Below, piece after piece: positions 26,996 to 37,225 of a stretch of DNA of 64,000 nt. The notes under the pieces were generated by a model that was given only the letters and a program-made list of their open reading frames with translations, was not told where the DNA came from and searched no databases. Source of the DNA: Sipunculus nudus. Lineage: Eukaryota; Annelida; Sipuncula; Golfingiida; Sipunculidae. The stretch covers positions 29,672,362 to 29,736,361 of the forward strand of contig CM049307.1 of NCBI GenBank assembly GCA_026874595.1, written 5' to 3'. The position numbers and the translations under genes were made by a program. Position 1 is the first letter of the stretch. Each line of letters begins with the position of its first letter.

Positions 26996-28002
26996 CCAAG
27001 AAGAGCTGCATGCTGATTTGCTGAAGTTATTGGAAGTACTTGAAGTTTGACATTTCTTTTGTTTTTCAATGATATGTTCCTTCACAATCTTTATCAGTCT
27101 ATAGCACTAACATGGTAAATCAACTAAAATTTACATTAATTATTTAAGAGAAATTTATTGCAAGGTCTGTTTTTTTTTTTCCAAATGATGTGCCTGCCAA
27201 TGAATTGATAAGTGCAGTTTGAGTCCATTACTGGAATTTTTTTCAGTGAAGATAATGCAAATTATTGCAGCAAAAATAAGTTTTGACCTTTAAATACTGT
27301 TTTATCCTGCTGCATGCTCGGAGTAGTGACTGACGGACTATGTAAAACTAATGTAGTGATTCTTATTTCATCTTTCACTAAGACTATAGTTTTGCCAAGC
27401 TTATTCAAAGAAACTTGAAAGTTGATTTGTCAGATGAGTTCCAGTATCAATATTTATAACTGATGTGAAAATTTCTCGAGATTACTTTCCTTGTTATTCA
27501 GCCTGTGAAATATAAAAATATTTGAATTTTAGACCTATATGAATATTGCAAATACTGCATGAAAACTTTGTGTGTGTGTGTCACAAGCCCACTTTAGTTT
27601 CTTTTTTTTCATATTTTACAAGACATTAATTCACTTTGTTGATGCGTGTATGGCTAGCATTTATTTTAGCTCTGTGGTTTTATTGCTTGTTTATGCTTAC
27701 ATTTGACAGTCCAAAACTGACATTTGAAGTTTTTTTTTTTACCACTTTATTTGCCCCTTATTTGATTGATATTTTTTATGAAGAGTTGAGGTGTGCTAGC
27801 TCGCACGTTCCTAAAAATGTGATTCTGCACTGGTGTCTTTGCTGTCGCTCCATTAAAACATAGCAACTTTACATGTAATAGTGCATACTTAGCCATACGC
27901 TTCCTTTACAACACTTATTTTACTCTCCATACAAACTGTTCTGAGAGTGAGTTTGGCGAAGCAGATAATTAATGTGATATGTTAGGCAAAAAATAAAAAG
28001 GT
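26996..28002 (+). other. 3' UTR of short isoform or intron
   Basis: AT-rich sequence without an exon. It would be 3' UTR in the read-through isoform ending at 26995, or the start of the intron to 33686. An AATAAA lies just before the MITE at ~27992. Confidence 0.4.
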
Positions 28003-28262
28003 ATGGTTCTCAGGCACTTTTTTCGGAAATCAGTGTGGGCAGGCGATATTTCATTTTTCACCTGTTTTGTATGTTTTGATAAAAATATCATATAATCAGG
28101 GGAAAAACATGAAAATAACAGAATTTTATGGCTAAACAGGTGAAAACAACAATGAAAACCTTATTAAAACTGTATTATTTTATCATCTTGAAAGATGAAA
28201 ATCAAAATAAAAATTTTTGATGTGGGGGGTTAAAATTGATGTGGGCAGTGCCTGAGAACCAT
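28003..28262. mobile_element. 260-bp MITE with 15-bp terminal inverted repeats
   Basis: ATGGTTCTCAGGCAC at 28003-28017 is the exact inverted complement of GTGCCTGAGAACCAT at 28248-28262. The match extends outward over AAAAGG with one mismatch. An inner inverted pair (TTCACCTGTTTT and TAAACAGGTGAA) makes most of the element self-complementary. No coding capacity. No clear target duplication, so the superfamily is not assigned. Confidence 0.75.
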
Positions 28263-29347
28263 CCCTTTTAATTTTTTTTGGGGGGGGGGCCTCATGCTTG
28301 TAGCTTTTCCAACAATTCAGTAAGGGTTCCATGTGAGCCTGAGACTATCCACCACAGGTTTCAAATGTTGAAACAGACTGGGTGTGATATGAAGTTATAA
28401 AAATAATAACATTTATACCCCAATGATTTGAAATGTCATTTGGAAGAGACCTTGGAATGACATATCAATCACCCTTTAATTTGTAAGCCAGGCATTTTTT
28501 TAAATTATTTTGTATCAATGATCATAATACAAAAGATGCAGGAGCATGATAATTTTAATTTTTGAAGCAAAGTTATCATTTTACATGCATGGAGGATGAA
28601 AATAAAAAAAAAAAAAAACGGGTTTGATTAAAACAGGTTAATGAATGACATTACTGGGTTTTGGTGCAGAAGTAAATTAGGGCTAGGTGTGACTGAACCC
28701 GTAGGAAGAGCAGTTTGTCAGTCCTATTTGGCCGGCTCGTTGCAGCAGTCATATGATCTAACCATCAGGCAGAGGCAGATACAGGATCTTAGAAGGGGGG
28801 GGGGGGGGGGGGGGCAGCTTGACACCCTGGCACAGGCAAACAAGTGTGCCAGGAGTGTCAGAAGGCTTTTTACATAATTTTGTGGGGTGCTGTATTTCGA
28901 TATTAAGGTATATCATTCTGTTTTCCTGGATTTTTTTCGTAGTATAAAAGGGGCACATCCCCCGTGTGTCACTCTCAATCTACCCCTGTCAAGTTCCATT
29001 GACAATTTTGTTGCACTGATTTTTTCTGAAGACCTATTAGATAAAGTGATAATGAATATCATTGTTTGGATAACATCGGTGTTTGGGGGCCTACATTTCA
29101 TTTTAAGAGATAGTTATACAGGTAGAACTAATTTTAAATTGATCCTTGACATTTGTAGGGATCAGATTTATCACTATAATAAATAGATTAAAATTTCACA
29201 AAACTTATATGATATACATGAACTGGATCCCTTGCTGGGTCTTTGTAACTATAAATATGATAAATGTATAATGATTTATTATCATCTGCTTTATTTAGTC
29301 TTTTGCAGTTAGTTAGGATTCCTGTGTGATTCTTGGGAAGTTCTGCT
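28263..29347. other. repeat-derived low-complexity stretch
   Basis: Contains a poly-A run near 28605-28618 and a G run of about 18 at 28796-28814 inside a CAGAGGCAGATACAGGATCT context that I recall as common in animal dispersed repeats. Short open frames here cross the G run and have no gene-like features. Confidence 0.4.
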
Positions 29348-29697
29348 TAGAGGTGCGGATCAGACTGGACCCCTGGTGGTTCGGTCTATCAATTAGTCGG
29401 TCAGTTTCTGGTCCCGTCTAACTGCATTATTATGCGGTGTAGGTTTCCATTCCCTGCGGAGGGAAACGAAGCGTCAAGAGAGAACACGGAAGCTAGGGCT
29501 CGGTCCGGTTCAGCTGTAGGCGGTCCGGTCCAACAGATGGATCGGTCCGTTTATTAAAATATCATTAAAATAAAACAGTATTTTTTTTCTGCGTTTATTC
29601 TATATAACGGTCCATTATATCAACCGTATTTCCTTGATGAGACGCCGGGTCTTAAATAAATTCCTGTGACTTTAATGTGTACCTGTACGGGTCATAT

Positions 29698-29793
29698 TAG
29701 TCCAGAACTGAGCTCTATCGACCTCCGGGCGGGAAAAGGGGGCTGCTACGCCCCCCCCCCCCCCCCAGGCCGAGGGAGACCAGTTCTGGACTA
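29698..29793. mobile_element. 96-bp mini-element with 9-bp target duplication
   Basis: Ends TAGTCCAGAACTG (29698-29710) and CAGTTCTGGACTA (29781-29793) are perfect 13-bp inverted repeats. A perfect direct repeat GGGTCATAT lies on each side (29689-29697 and 29794-29802). The interior contains a C run (~29750-29766). A 9-bp duplication is typical of Mutator-type elements, and some Merlin elements; the ends do not let me choose. Confidence 0.8.
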
Positions 29794-30501
29794 GGGTCAT
29801 ATTGACCGGAGGAGATCGTTGTGTGAATTTCTATTTTTGTGTGTGTTAATAAGATGTTTAATTCCTCATAAAATTTATCTTTAACAATACGTTTCACGCA
29901 TATCTTTTTCCTTACCGAGCAGCAAATACTAGTATTCCCGAATCGTCCATTATGATAATAGCCGATTACCAATCTTGACACATCTGACGCAAATGTAAAG
30001 TCAATAGTGATAAAGTAATCACTAAGACAAGTGCTATCACTGCTGTCAGTGTCACGCCAAATCGCGCCCCTTACTTTTTAGTGCGTTCCCATGTCATCAA
30101 AAACCAAGCTTCCGAGATAAATGGTCTTAACTATTATTTCCTTCTTGTTGTCAATCACTTCATGCTACAAAAGATGGAATATTGCCGACAGTCAACGTTA
30201 CATACCAGTATATCCCAGTTCAAATGTGCTTGAATACTATACATCAACCCAAATCAGTCAAAAGTCGGGAGGAGAGTGTCATGAAAATAAATTTCTCAGT
30301 GCCATTACACGTATCAGCCCCCCGTTTTCTGATGAAACCAATGTCACCAGTTGTACGTGGTGCACAATTATTAGAAGTGCCACTCCACGTTCAGATGGAA
30401 ACATGTTACCAAATGCACGCAGTGCACTATTAACGGAACAGCCACACGAAACACCACGATATCTTGTCTCGAGAGCCCTTGAATTAAGGTAGCCGCCTGC
30501 A

Positions 30502-30544
30502 GCGACGAAACGTCTTGCACGACTGTTTCGTCGCCTCCCCATAT
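30502..30544. other. 10-bp perfect inverted repeat
   Basis: GCGACGAAAC (30502-30511) and GTTTCGTCGC (30535-30544) are exact complements around a 23-base loop, inside the hAT-like element. Function unknown; it may be an end of another insertion. Confidence 0.5.
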
Positions 30545-30659
30545 TTAGAGATAAGTGGTGTTTGACTACGATACGATCGTATTTTCCGGAAAGGACAGTT
30601 TTATTATCAGTTTTATGGATGGGGTTACATTAAAACTTCTTCACTATAGGTAAAGTATC

Positions 30660-31800
30660 TTATTGTATCCCCAGACAAAGTCGGGATACTATGGTTTCAC
30701 GACGGTCCCGCCGCCACCGCCGCAGAAAAACCTTGTGAGCGGGATAACTCAAAAAATATTTCACTGATCTTTTTCAAACTTTACATTTGTATAGATATAG
30801 GTTAGGGGACGAAGCCTATTCAAAATGGGGTCATGACCTATGCTAGGAGAGTGACCTTGACCTTGAATAGGTCAATTTTTGCTGAAAATAACACAAATTC
30901 TTAAATATCTCAAGTAAGCTTGCATGGACTGGTCCAAAAATCAAGGTGACCGAAGATCTTGGATAGCCTTGCGATATACCGGAAACTGGTGGCGCCACCT
31001 ACTATCATTTTATTGTTTTTACGCCTTTTAGTACCCCCATAATTGCCACTTGACAGTACTGTAAGCATTATAAGTAAAAAACTAATGGACAGATTTCTTT
31101 CATATTATGCACATGTAGAGAGATGGGTTATGGGATGAGGTCTATTTACATTTGGGTCATGACCTTTATCATGAGAGTGGCCTTGACCTTTAATGTGTCC
31201 ATATTTGGTGAAAACCACACACCTCTTATGATATCTCCAGTGTTGATAGCCATATGGATTTCAAACATGACTTATGTATGGCCCACCACTAAAGTAAGAA
31301 CCCTATAGGTTCTAGGGTCATGAGGTCAAAGGTCAAGGTCACTGGACTCGCATCTTAAAAGATACTGTGGATGCATTTTAAGCCAAACTTTCATCCCAGG
31401 TCTTCCATCTTGAATATATAGCTCACTTGCCAATAGTGGATGATCCATATCAATGTTGGGGTCACAAGGTCAGAGGTCAAGGCCACAGGAGCTATCTGTC
31501 CAAAAATTAGTTTCTGGATGATAATTCCTGCTTTTATTGATGTATAGATTTCAAACTTGACTTGTATATGTCCTATTGGAAAAGCAAGACCCGAATTGAT
31601 TTTGGGGTCATGAGGTCAAAGGTCAAGGTCACAGGACCAACATCTTCAAAAAGATTGTGGATTGATAGATGGAAGAAACAATAATTGCTTGCCAAGTGTA
31701 AGTATGTGCGGCTAAAAATGGGGGCCTATTCTTAAAGGGGGGGGGGGGCTACTATGTGTGGGGATACTCTGGCACCTGCGGTGCCAAGAAATGTCTAGTT
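30660..31800. mobile_element. family C element (hairpin-ended, non-autonomous)
   Basis: Near the 5' end GTATCCC (30665-30671) pairs with GGGATAC (30683-30689). Near the 3' end GGGGATAC recurs and is followed by a hairpin TGGCACC / GGTGCCA with a 3-base loop (31770-31786). The interior repeats a ~150-bp theme ending in GAGGTCAAAGGTCAAGG-type sequence, includes the GGTGGCGCCACC palindrome (~30990), and ends with a G run (~31738). There is no open frame of note. The layout, a short 5' motif repeated inverted near a 3' hairpin, resembles Helitron/Helentron-related elements; exact borders are uncertain. Confidence 0.55.
31323..31631 (+). promoter_or_regulatory. cluster of DR1-type nuclear-receptor motifs in family C
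   Basis: Perfect AGGTCA-A-AGGTCA at 31323-31335 and 31613-31625, each overlapping TCAAGGTCA (31333-31341 and 31623-31631), and AGGTCA-G-AGGTCA at 31467-31479. DR1 is the consensus for HNF4/RXR-type receptors and TCAAGGTCA for ERR/FTZ-F1-type receptors. Two GGTCATGACC palindromes lie upstream (30829-30838, 31155-31164). Only the sequence match is seen; binding is not shown. Confidence 0.45.
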
Positions 31801-33685
31801 TTCAATACAACTGCAACATATTGGCAACTGTAAGTGCATTTTACTGGAGTTATTGTGTATTTTAGTCTAAGAAGACACGGGACGTACTGCTCATAACCGC
31901 CATTACAAAAGCAGTAAAAATGTATACGTATAGGAGCGACAATTCTATGTGTACTGGTCCTGTTTTATATTTAAACATAGGCATATTTAAACTTATAATT
32001 AATGCAATTAGCTTATCATTACAGAATTTTGTCTTAAAAAAATGAGATACCCGGTTTTTTTCCCTTTTATAGCCACAGATCGTACTGAGGTTCCCACCCA
32101 AATGTATACATGGGGTGGTGACTAAAATGTACTTTCAGACATATTTAACATTTTAATCATCCTTGGTGGCTACCTTGAAGGTAGATTCTTGTGGACAACT
32201 GCAAAATCTCTCCATTTGATTCCCGTATATAGTTCTTATGATATGCGATTGCGGAGACTGTGCGTGTCCCATATGACATGTTAGGATATTTCGTAAACAC
32301 AATCCATTTACCGGTGATGTTCTTAATTGGGTACTAGCTGGGGACCGGATATTGTTTCGGCGTGTTGGTTTTGGCTTTTGTCTGCCGAGCCTGATAATGT
32401 ATTTTTAAATAAACACCGGCCTTAAATAGACATCGGATTTGTTTAGACGCCGGGTGAAAGCTAGGTCTGAAAAAAAAACGCCCGGGCGTCTGATCAAGAA
32501 AATACGGTATTTGTTCAATTATTTAATAAAACCGAATATACACAGCGAAACGTGCAATTAATCTACACTTGAATCGCAAGATCTTGGTCTGTTTTTATTA
32601 AAGACAAATTTAAAATCAAGATTTTTGTAAATAATGTTTCTACAGTGGAATATTTTGTGATATTGTGTGAACATGGTGAGGTGGTTAGAATATAAATCAA
32701 ATTGTGCAGGGTGGGGTGAACTGATTTAAAGAATTTACTGGGCGGGAATGAATGCAGGCTGACATTAGCTGATTAGTTATGTAGTGGTTAAGTGCGATTT
32801 GATATAGAAAACTTATTAATCTATAATGTGCAGGGTGGAGCGAGCTGATTCAAAGAATTTGCCGGGCGGAGATGGATGCGGATTGACATTAGCTGATTAG
32901 ATGTTTAAGTGCAATTTGATATAGAAAACTCATTGATCTAATATTAACGATTTTATATATAGAATATATTTCATGTATTCAACGTATAGTTCTTTGTCTT
33001 CTTACACTCTGATACACAGTGATACAAAGGGAAAGAATCAGCATTGTGCATGTGCAACACAGTAATATTATACTTTTGCAGCTTCCATTGCTTTAAATAC
33101 ATTTTACGTGGCTAAAAAGTTTTTCTTTGAGAGGTTAATTACCCCTTGCTCATAACACGATTTGTTGGTTGAATCTACATCCTTAAAGTTATCTGTGTAG
33201 CTTAAACCTTGAAACATTATTTAGGTACAGTGGTCCGGACCGGTACGGGGATAAGTGGTCCGGTATTTTGTGTAAGCGGTCTAGTCAGGTCCAACCCAAA
33301 ATTATGGACCGGTCCAAGCGGTCCCGTCCGCACCTCTAGTTCTGCCAAGAAAAAAAACCCTGTCTGTATACCATAAAATCGCATATAAAAAATAAATCTG
33401 CCATTAGTTCCAGTCGCTGAATTTAAAGGAAATATTAATTAGTAGTACATGATATTGCAAACTGAAGTTATTAAAACTAAAAATTGCGCCACCTGCACGG
33501 CTCTTCGTTTCAAGTTGGGCACTAGATGTCAGTAAACGTCAGCTTGATAAAAGCGGGCCGATCGGATTCCGACATAACGAGAAAAAATGTTTATGAGTAA
33601 CTTTAAAAAATCTTCTGTATCCTGTATTTGGCATGCATTAAGATATGTTTGCTTATTTGACGGGGTATACTCTAATTTGTTTCAG

Positions 33686-33773
33686 AGCTGCGGGTACGCC
33701 TCAGTCGGAGACCTACCGTCTTGTCCATGAAATGGACTCCGAAGGCAAACGCAGAGATGTGTCCGACTTATAG
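33686..33773 (+). CDS. gene 1, candidate terminal coding exon with stop
   Basis: The acceptor is TAATTTGTTTCAG. The first base completes an arginine codon from exon 26932-26970, then 28 codons and TAG (33771-33773). It encodes AAGTPQSETYRLVHEMDSEG and a basic-acidic tail ending in DVSDL. Support: the phase fits exactly, GC content rises compared with the flanks, and the peptide is plausible. PQSETYRLVHE resembles LQSRSFKILES at the end of the large exon (QS-x-[ST]-[FY]-[KR]-[IL]-[LV]), so the motif seems to be used twice in the protein. From memory, similar QS-x-SF motifs lie in the linker of PDZ-LIM proteins; this is a weak hint about family. The intron before it (6.7 kb) has received the hAT-like element. 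Confidence 0.65.
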
Positions 33774-34195
33774 TGACTACCGGCTTCCCAAGGGGGCGCC
33801 ACCAAAGATGATTTAGGTCTGCCCAGTTTGCCCACAACCACGATAAAATTTTTCTTCACATGTTCAGGCACATGTTAGAATCGGCTTTCATGTTTCAGCT
33901 TTTTAAAATAGTTAATTAACGTAACCAACCCTCAGTTTCAAAGTATTTTTTAATCTTCCTTGAAATTTTGGATCAGTAGTTACGGGGTTATTTATGACAT
34001 TTTAATTGCTTGTTCCATCAACCCGCTTTCAAACGTCTTTTTAAAGTTTCATGTTTAACATATTTTTAAATTAATCATTTAAGAGATATTCAAATATAAT
34101 ATATAATACCTGGATTATTTTCCCCGTTTGAAAGTTGGGGAACTCCGTATTACAAGAAAGTGTATATTATGTTTTGTATTTACAGGTTGCCCTCG

Positions 34196-34312
34196 CCTGC
34201 TCATACCACGGATTCATGGACGTGACCGTTATATTATTAAACTGCTGAGTGCACAAAGAACGCCAGACCTGATACGGAGGGGATACTGTGATGTGATATG
34301 AGAGGACTGTGT
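34196..34312 (+). other. possible alternative terminal or 3' UTR exon
   Basis: A good acceptor, TTTTGTATTTACAG, ends at 34195, followed by more GC-balanced sequence and a 38-codon open frame (34198 to the TGA at 34310-34312). In the phase left by gene 1 exon 26932-26970 it would give only 12 codons before a stop. I cannot tell an alternative last exon from chance. An AATAAA lies at ~35135. Confidence 0.25.
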
Positions 34313-34653
34313 GCAGGGATTCGTTTATCATTTATATGTCAAATGGCTATCTGTGATCTCCTATTATGTGACTTATCAAATTCGTGCCTTTGTATATTAT
34401 TGTTATAAAAAAACTAGGATAATTTGTTGTGTTACTATGTGTTTTAGGTTGTGCTGTTATTGTTTTACCTAGCCAGGTTCTCCACATTATATTAGCGTTT
34501 GCTTTGCTGTGCTGTTTGACCACAGAACCAGCACTAACATTTACTGCCAGCTGCTATCGGAAAGTTTTGTCACAAGTTCGAACATAATTGTGTTAGGAAA
34601 ACGCCTTGCATACCTAGTCCTGTTTCTTGGTTACTTTGGTGGTTAATGGGTAA

Positions 34654-34667
34654 AGGAAGTGACGTCA
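34654..34667 (+). promoter_or_regulatory. ETS-CRE composite motif
   Basis: AGGAAGTGACGTCA combines an ETS core (GGAAGT) with a perfect CRE palindrome (TGACGTCA). Such composites are known from animal promoters. It lies ~16.5 kb upstream of gene 2's start and downstream of gene 1; no transcript start is visible nearby. Confidence 0.3.
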
Positions 34668-35261
34668 TAAGTTTTTCTATTCCGTGTGTTTGTTTTGTTA
34701 TTGTTCAAATTTGAAGCAAATTTGTTGCACTGCCATTATTTTTATACAAATTTATTATACATGCCATTTGCAAAGTATGACTGAATCTAAGTTTAGGATC
34801 TTATTTCAGGGGATACAGACAAAAACAGAGTGATGTAATTATCCAAAAATAATCCGTTTCGACATAAATAAGGCCCTACTATCATACAAGGCTAGTGCCA
34901 GGTAGCATGATGACCGTGCAGGTATTTTGCAGCTTACATAGGACAATTTTTGGGTGTCAAGGAGCCATCAAATGGCGGACCTATAATTTCGAGCGAATTA
35001 CGCTGTTCAGAAGCTCAGCTATTATTGGTTATTTATTCATCCGGGACTTTGTATCCACACCTGTTTTCAAGCACCATAAAAACTGACTGAACTTTGAATT
35101 GCGTCAGTTTTTGAACCTAGGAAAAAGTATATTGAATAAAAAATTAAATGAAACAAGCATCCACTGGTTTTCTGTCTTTTATTGAAATAATTTCACCAGT
35201 AAATCCGACATTCACTCAAGTAGAGCAGCCAGCGGATCCAACACGCCACTATCTCAAGCAC

Positions 35262-35575
35262 CCACCCTTCCGCCAGAGGTCGGTTTCTACTCGAGGAACG
35301 AACCTCTTCCAGTAAAGCAGTGTAGGACGGCCGGGATTTCTTGTCTCAACTGTCAACTTTAAACCAAAATTTGTTACATTTCACGAAAACACCTGTTCAC
35401 ATTTCACATGCGTATGCAAATATTACGTACAGTCCTTGCCATAAAAGCACCCATGTTTATGTAATTTGCTTTGAGACAGTTCTATCCATTATACTTGGGT
35501 GGACCACATTACCGTTTTCACTACATTTATACCAACGCCGTAGGTGTATTTAACCCCGGTGCATTGTGGGTAAGA
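35262..35575 (+). repeat. dispersed repeat D, copy 1
   Basis: About 310 bp, similar (~70% by eye) to 59303-59640. Shared landmarks: GCCAGAGGT, TTGTCTCA, CATGTTTATGTAATTT (CTATGTGTATGTAATTT in the other copy), GGTGTATTT and GTGCATTGTGGG. Its class is unknown and no ends are recognisable. Confidence 0.6.
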
Positions 35576-35584
35576 TTCCTCTAT

Positions 35585-36240
35585 CTTGTTCTCATGACTG
35601 GCGGCGCCATCTGCAATTGTTTTCGTGTGGCGTCCACCTGTCCGTTTTGCTTTGGGTAAACATCACTCATATCTTAGGACTGGATGGATGTATCAGCCTG
35701 AAATGTTGCATGTTTGTCAATTTTGGATAGCTTTGTTGTAGACCAGACAGGTGGTGCCACCTGCCGTTCCGTGTTTGTAGAATACAATTGATGCACTTTT
35801 TCTCAATAGTGGCCAGGGTGTCTCGGCCTGAAAGTTTGCATGTTCATCCGTCTGGGGTAGATTTCTCATTCACAAGACTAGTGGCAATACATGCAGTCAC
35901 GTATTTGTAGAATACATTTATGCATTTATCTCAGGACTGGTTTATTGTATCGGCCTAGAATTTCACATGTCCACAGATTTTGGATATATCCATCTTGTAC
36001 ACAGGCCTGGTGGCGCCACCTACAATCGTTTTCGCGTAGCGCAGATCCATCATAGACAAGACAGGTGGCGCCATCTACCTCTTCGTTTTAGTGAATATAT
36101 TGCATTTTTCTCAGGAGTGGTTGATGCATTCACCTGAAAATTGCATGTCCACAGATGTTTGAATGATTAACCTTGTTTTCAAGATTGCTTGGGCAACCTA
36201 CAATCAATTTCATCTCGTATCCTTCTGTAGATGTGCTTTT
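35585..36240 (-). mobile_element. family B fragment, minus strand
   Basis: Reverse complement of family B core units: GGCGGCGCCATCTGCAATTG here matches CAATTGCAAATGGCGCCACC at ~43517. It contains three GGTGGCGCCACC-type palindromes. No ends are present. Confidence 0.6.
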
Positions 36241-36516
36241 TTGTGAAAACAAATTTGTCATGTCATGTCAGGAACATTATTTCCTTACTTTTGTTTGTCA
36301 ACTGCCCGTTTTCAGGTTAAGATGGATTTTAATGTACTACATACAGTATAAAAGAATCCTTTTTTATCTGACCTACAAGCTGTGTTGGTGGATTCACCGG
36401 TTTTGAGATCTCTTGCTGTGTTCTTTATTGTTAACTCTAGTGTTTTCTTGGATCACTAAATAAAGAATGACAATTAAACATTCAATTAATTTAGGCAAAA
36501 AGTAACCCAAGTTATT

Positions 36517-37225
36517 AACTAGAATACAGGTAGTCAACAAGCGACTACGTGTATCCGCCGAAACCAGAGTGGCACGGGTACAGTGAGGCATGGATTGTAG
36601 GTGGCGCCACCTACTATTTGAAAGAGAAACTATCCAAGATGCAAAATTTCAGATGGATAAGTCAAACCACTGCCGAGATATGAGTGATTTTATCCCACAA
36701 CAGACGAACAGATGGACGCTGTGCAAAAATAGTTGCAGGTGGCACCACCAGTTTATGTATACTAAAGAGCTATGTGAGATTTATACACATGCAACATTTC
36801 ATGAAGATACGTCAAACCAGTCAGGAGATTAGCATGGAAGTCTGCAGCGTGTACGTGAATGTAAGTGGCGCCACCTGTCATAAAATCAAGAAAGCTTTCC
36901 AGGATGTATATGCATGCAAAATTTCAGGTGACTAAGTCAAACCACAGAAGAGATATGATTCATTTAACCCACGGTAGTCGAATAGATGGACGCTGTGCAA
37001 GAATGGTTGCAGGTGGCGAAACCAGTTTATTTTATGATATAAAGCGACCCAAAAGCTACACTGGTGCAAAATTTCAGCCTGATCGGTCAAACGAGTCCGA
37101 AGATTTGTGGTTTAATGTGTAAAGACAGACGGACAGATGGACGCACTGCAGAGAGGAAAGGTCAGAGGTCAATGCAAAATTGTTAAGCACCAGTTCACAT
37201 GTGACCCGATAATTGGGTCAAGTTT
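36517..37225 (+). mobile_element. family B element, 3'-truncated
   Basis: Starts AACTAGAATACAGGTAGTC and has GTGTATCCGCC at the 5' side, like the copies at 43110 and 55338. Core units alternate GGTGGCGCCACC with segments such as CAAAATTTCAGGTGAC. It ends near GACCCGATAATTGGGTC, before the 3' hairpin seen at 56480-56509. It carries a DR1-type motif at 37159-37171. Confidence 0.7.

Larger units (their letters stand above)
29348..33338. mobile_element. hAT-like element, ~4 kb, non-autonomous
   Basis: Terminal inverted repeats TAGAGGTGCGGA (29348-29359) and TCCGCACCTCTA (33327-33338) match over 12 of 12 bases. They are flanked by an 8-bp direct repeat, GTTCTGCT (29340-29347) and GTTCTGCC (33339-33346), one mismatch. 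TAGAGGTG-type ends and 8-bp target duplications are typical of the hAT superfamily. GGTCCGG-type motifs recur near both ends, as expected of transposase-binding subterminal repeats. No transposase frame was found, so it is a deletion derivative or a decayed copy. It contains the 96-bp mini-element and a family C element and lies in the last intron of gene 1. Confidence 0.8.

Noticed and set aside
30121-30492. 123-codon frame in the hAT-like element as a transposase remnant
   Set aside because: No hAT dimerisation or DDE-type motif visible; another frame is open in the same place and composition is not codon-like.
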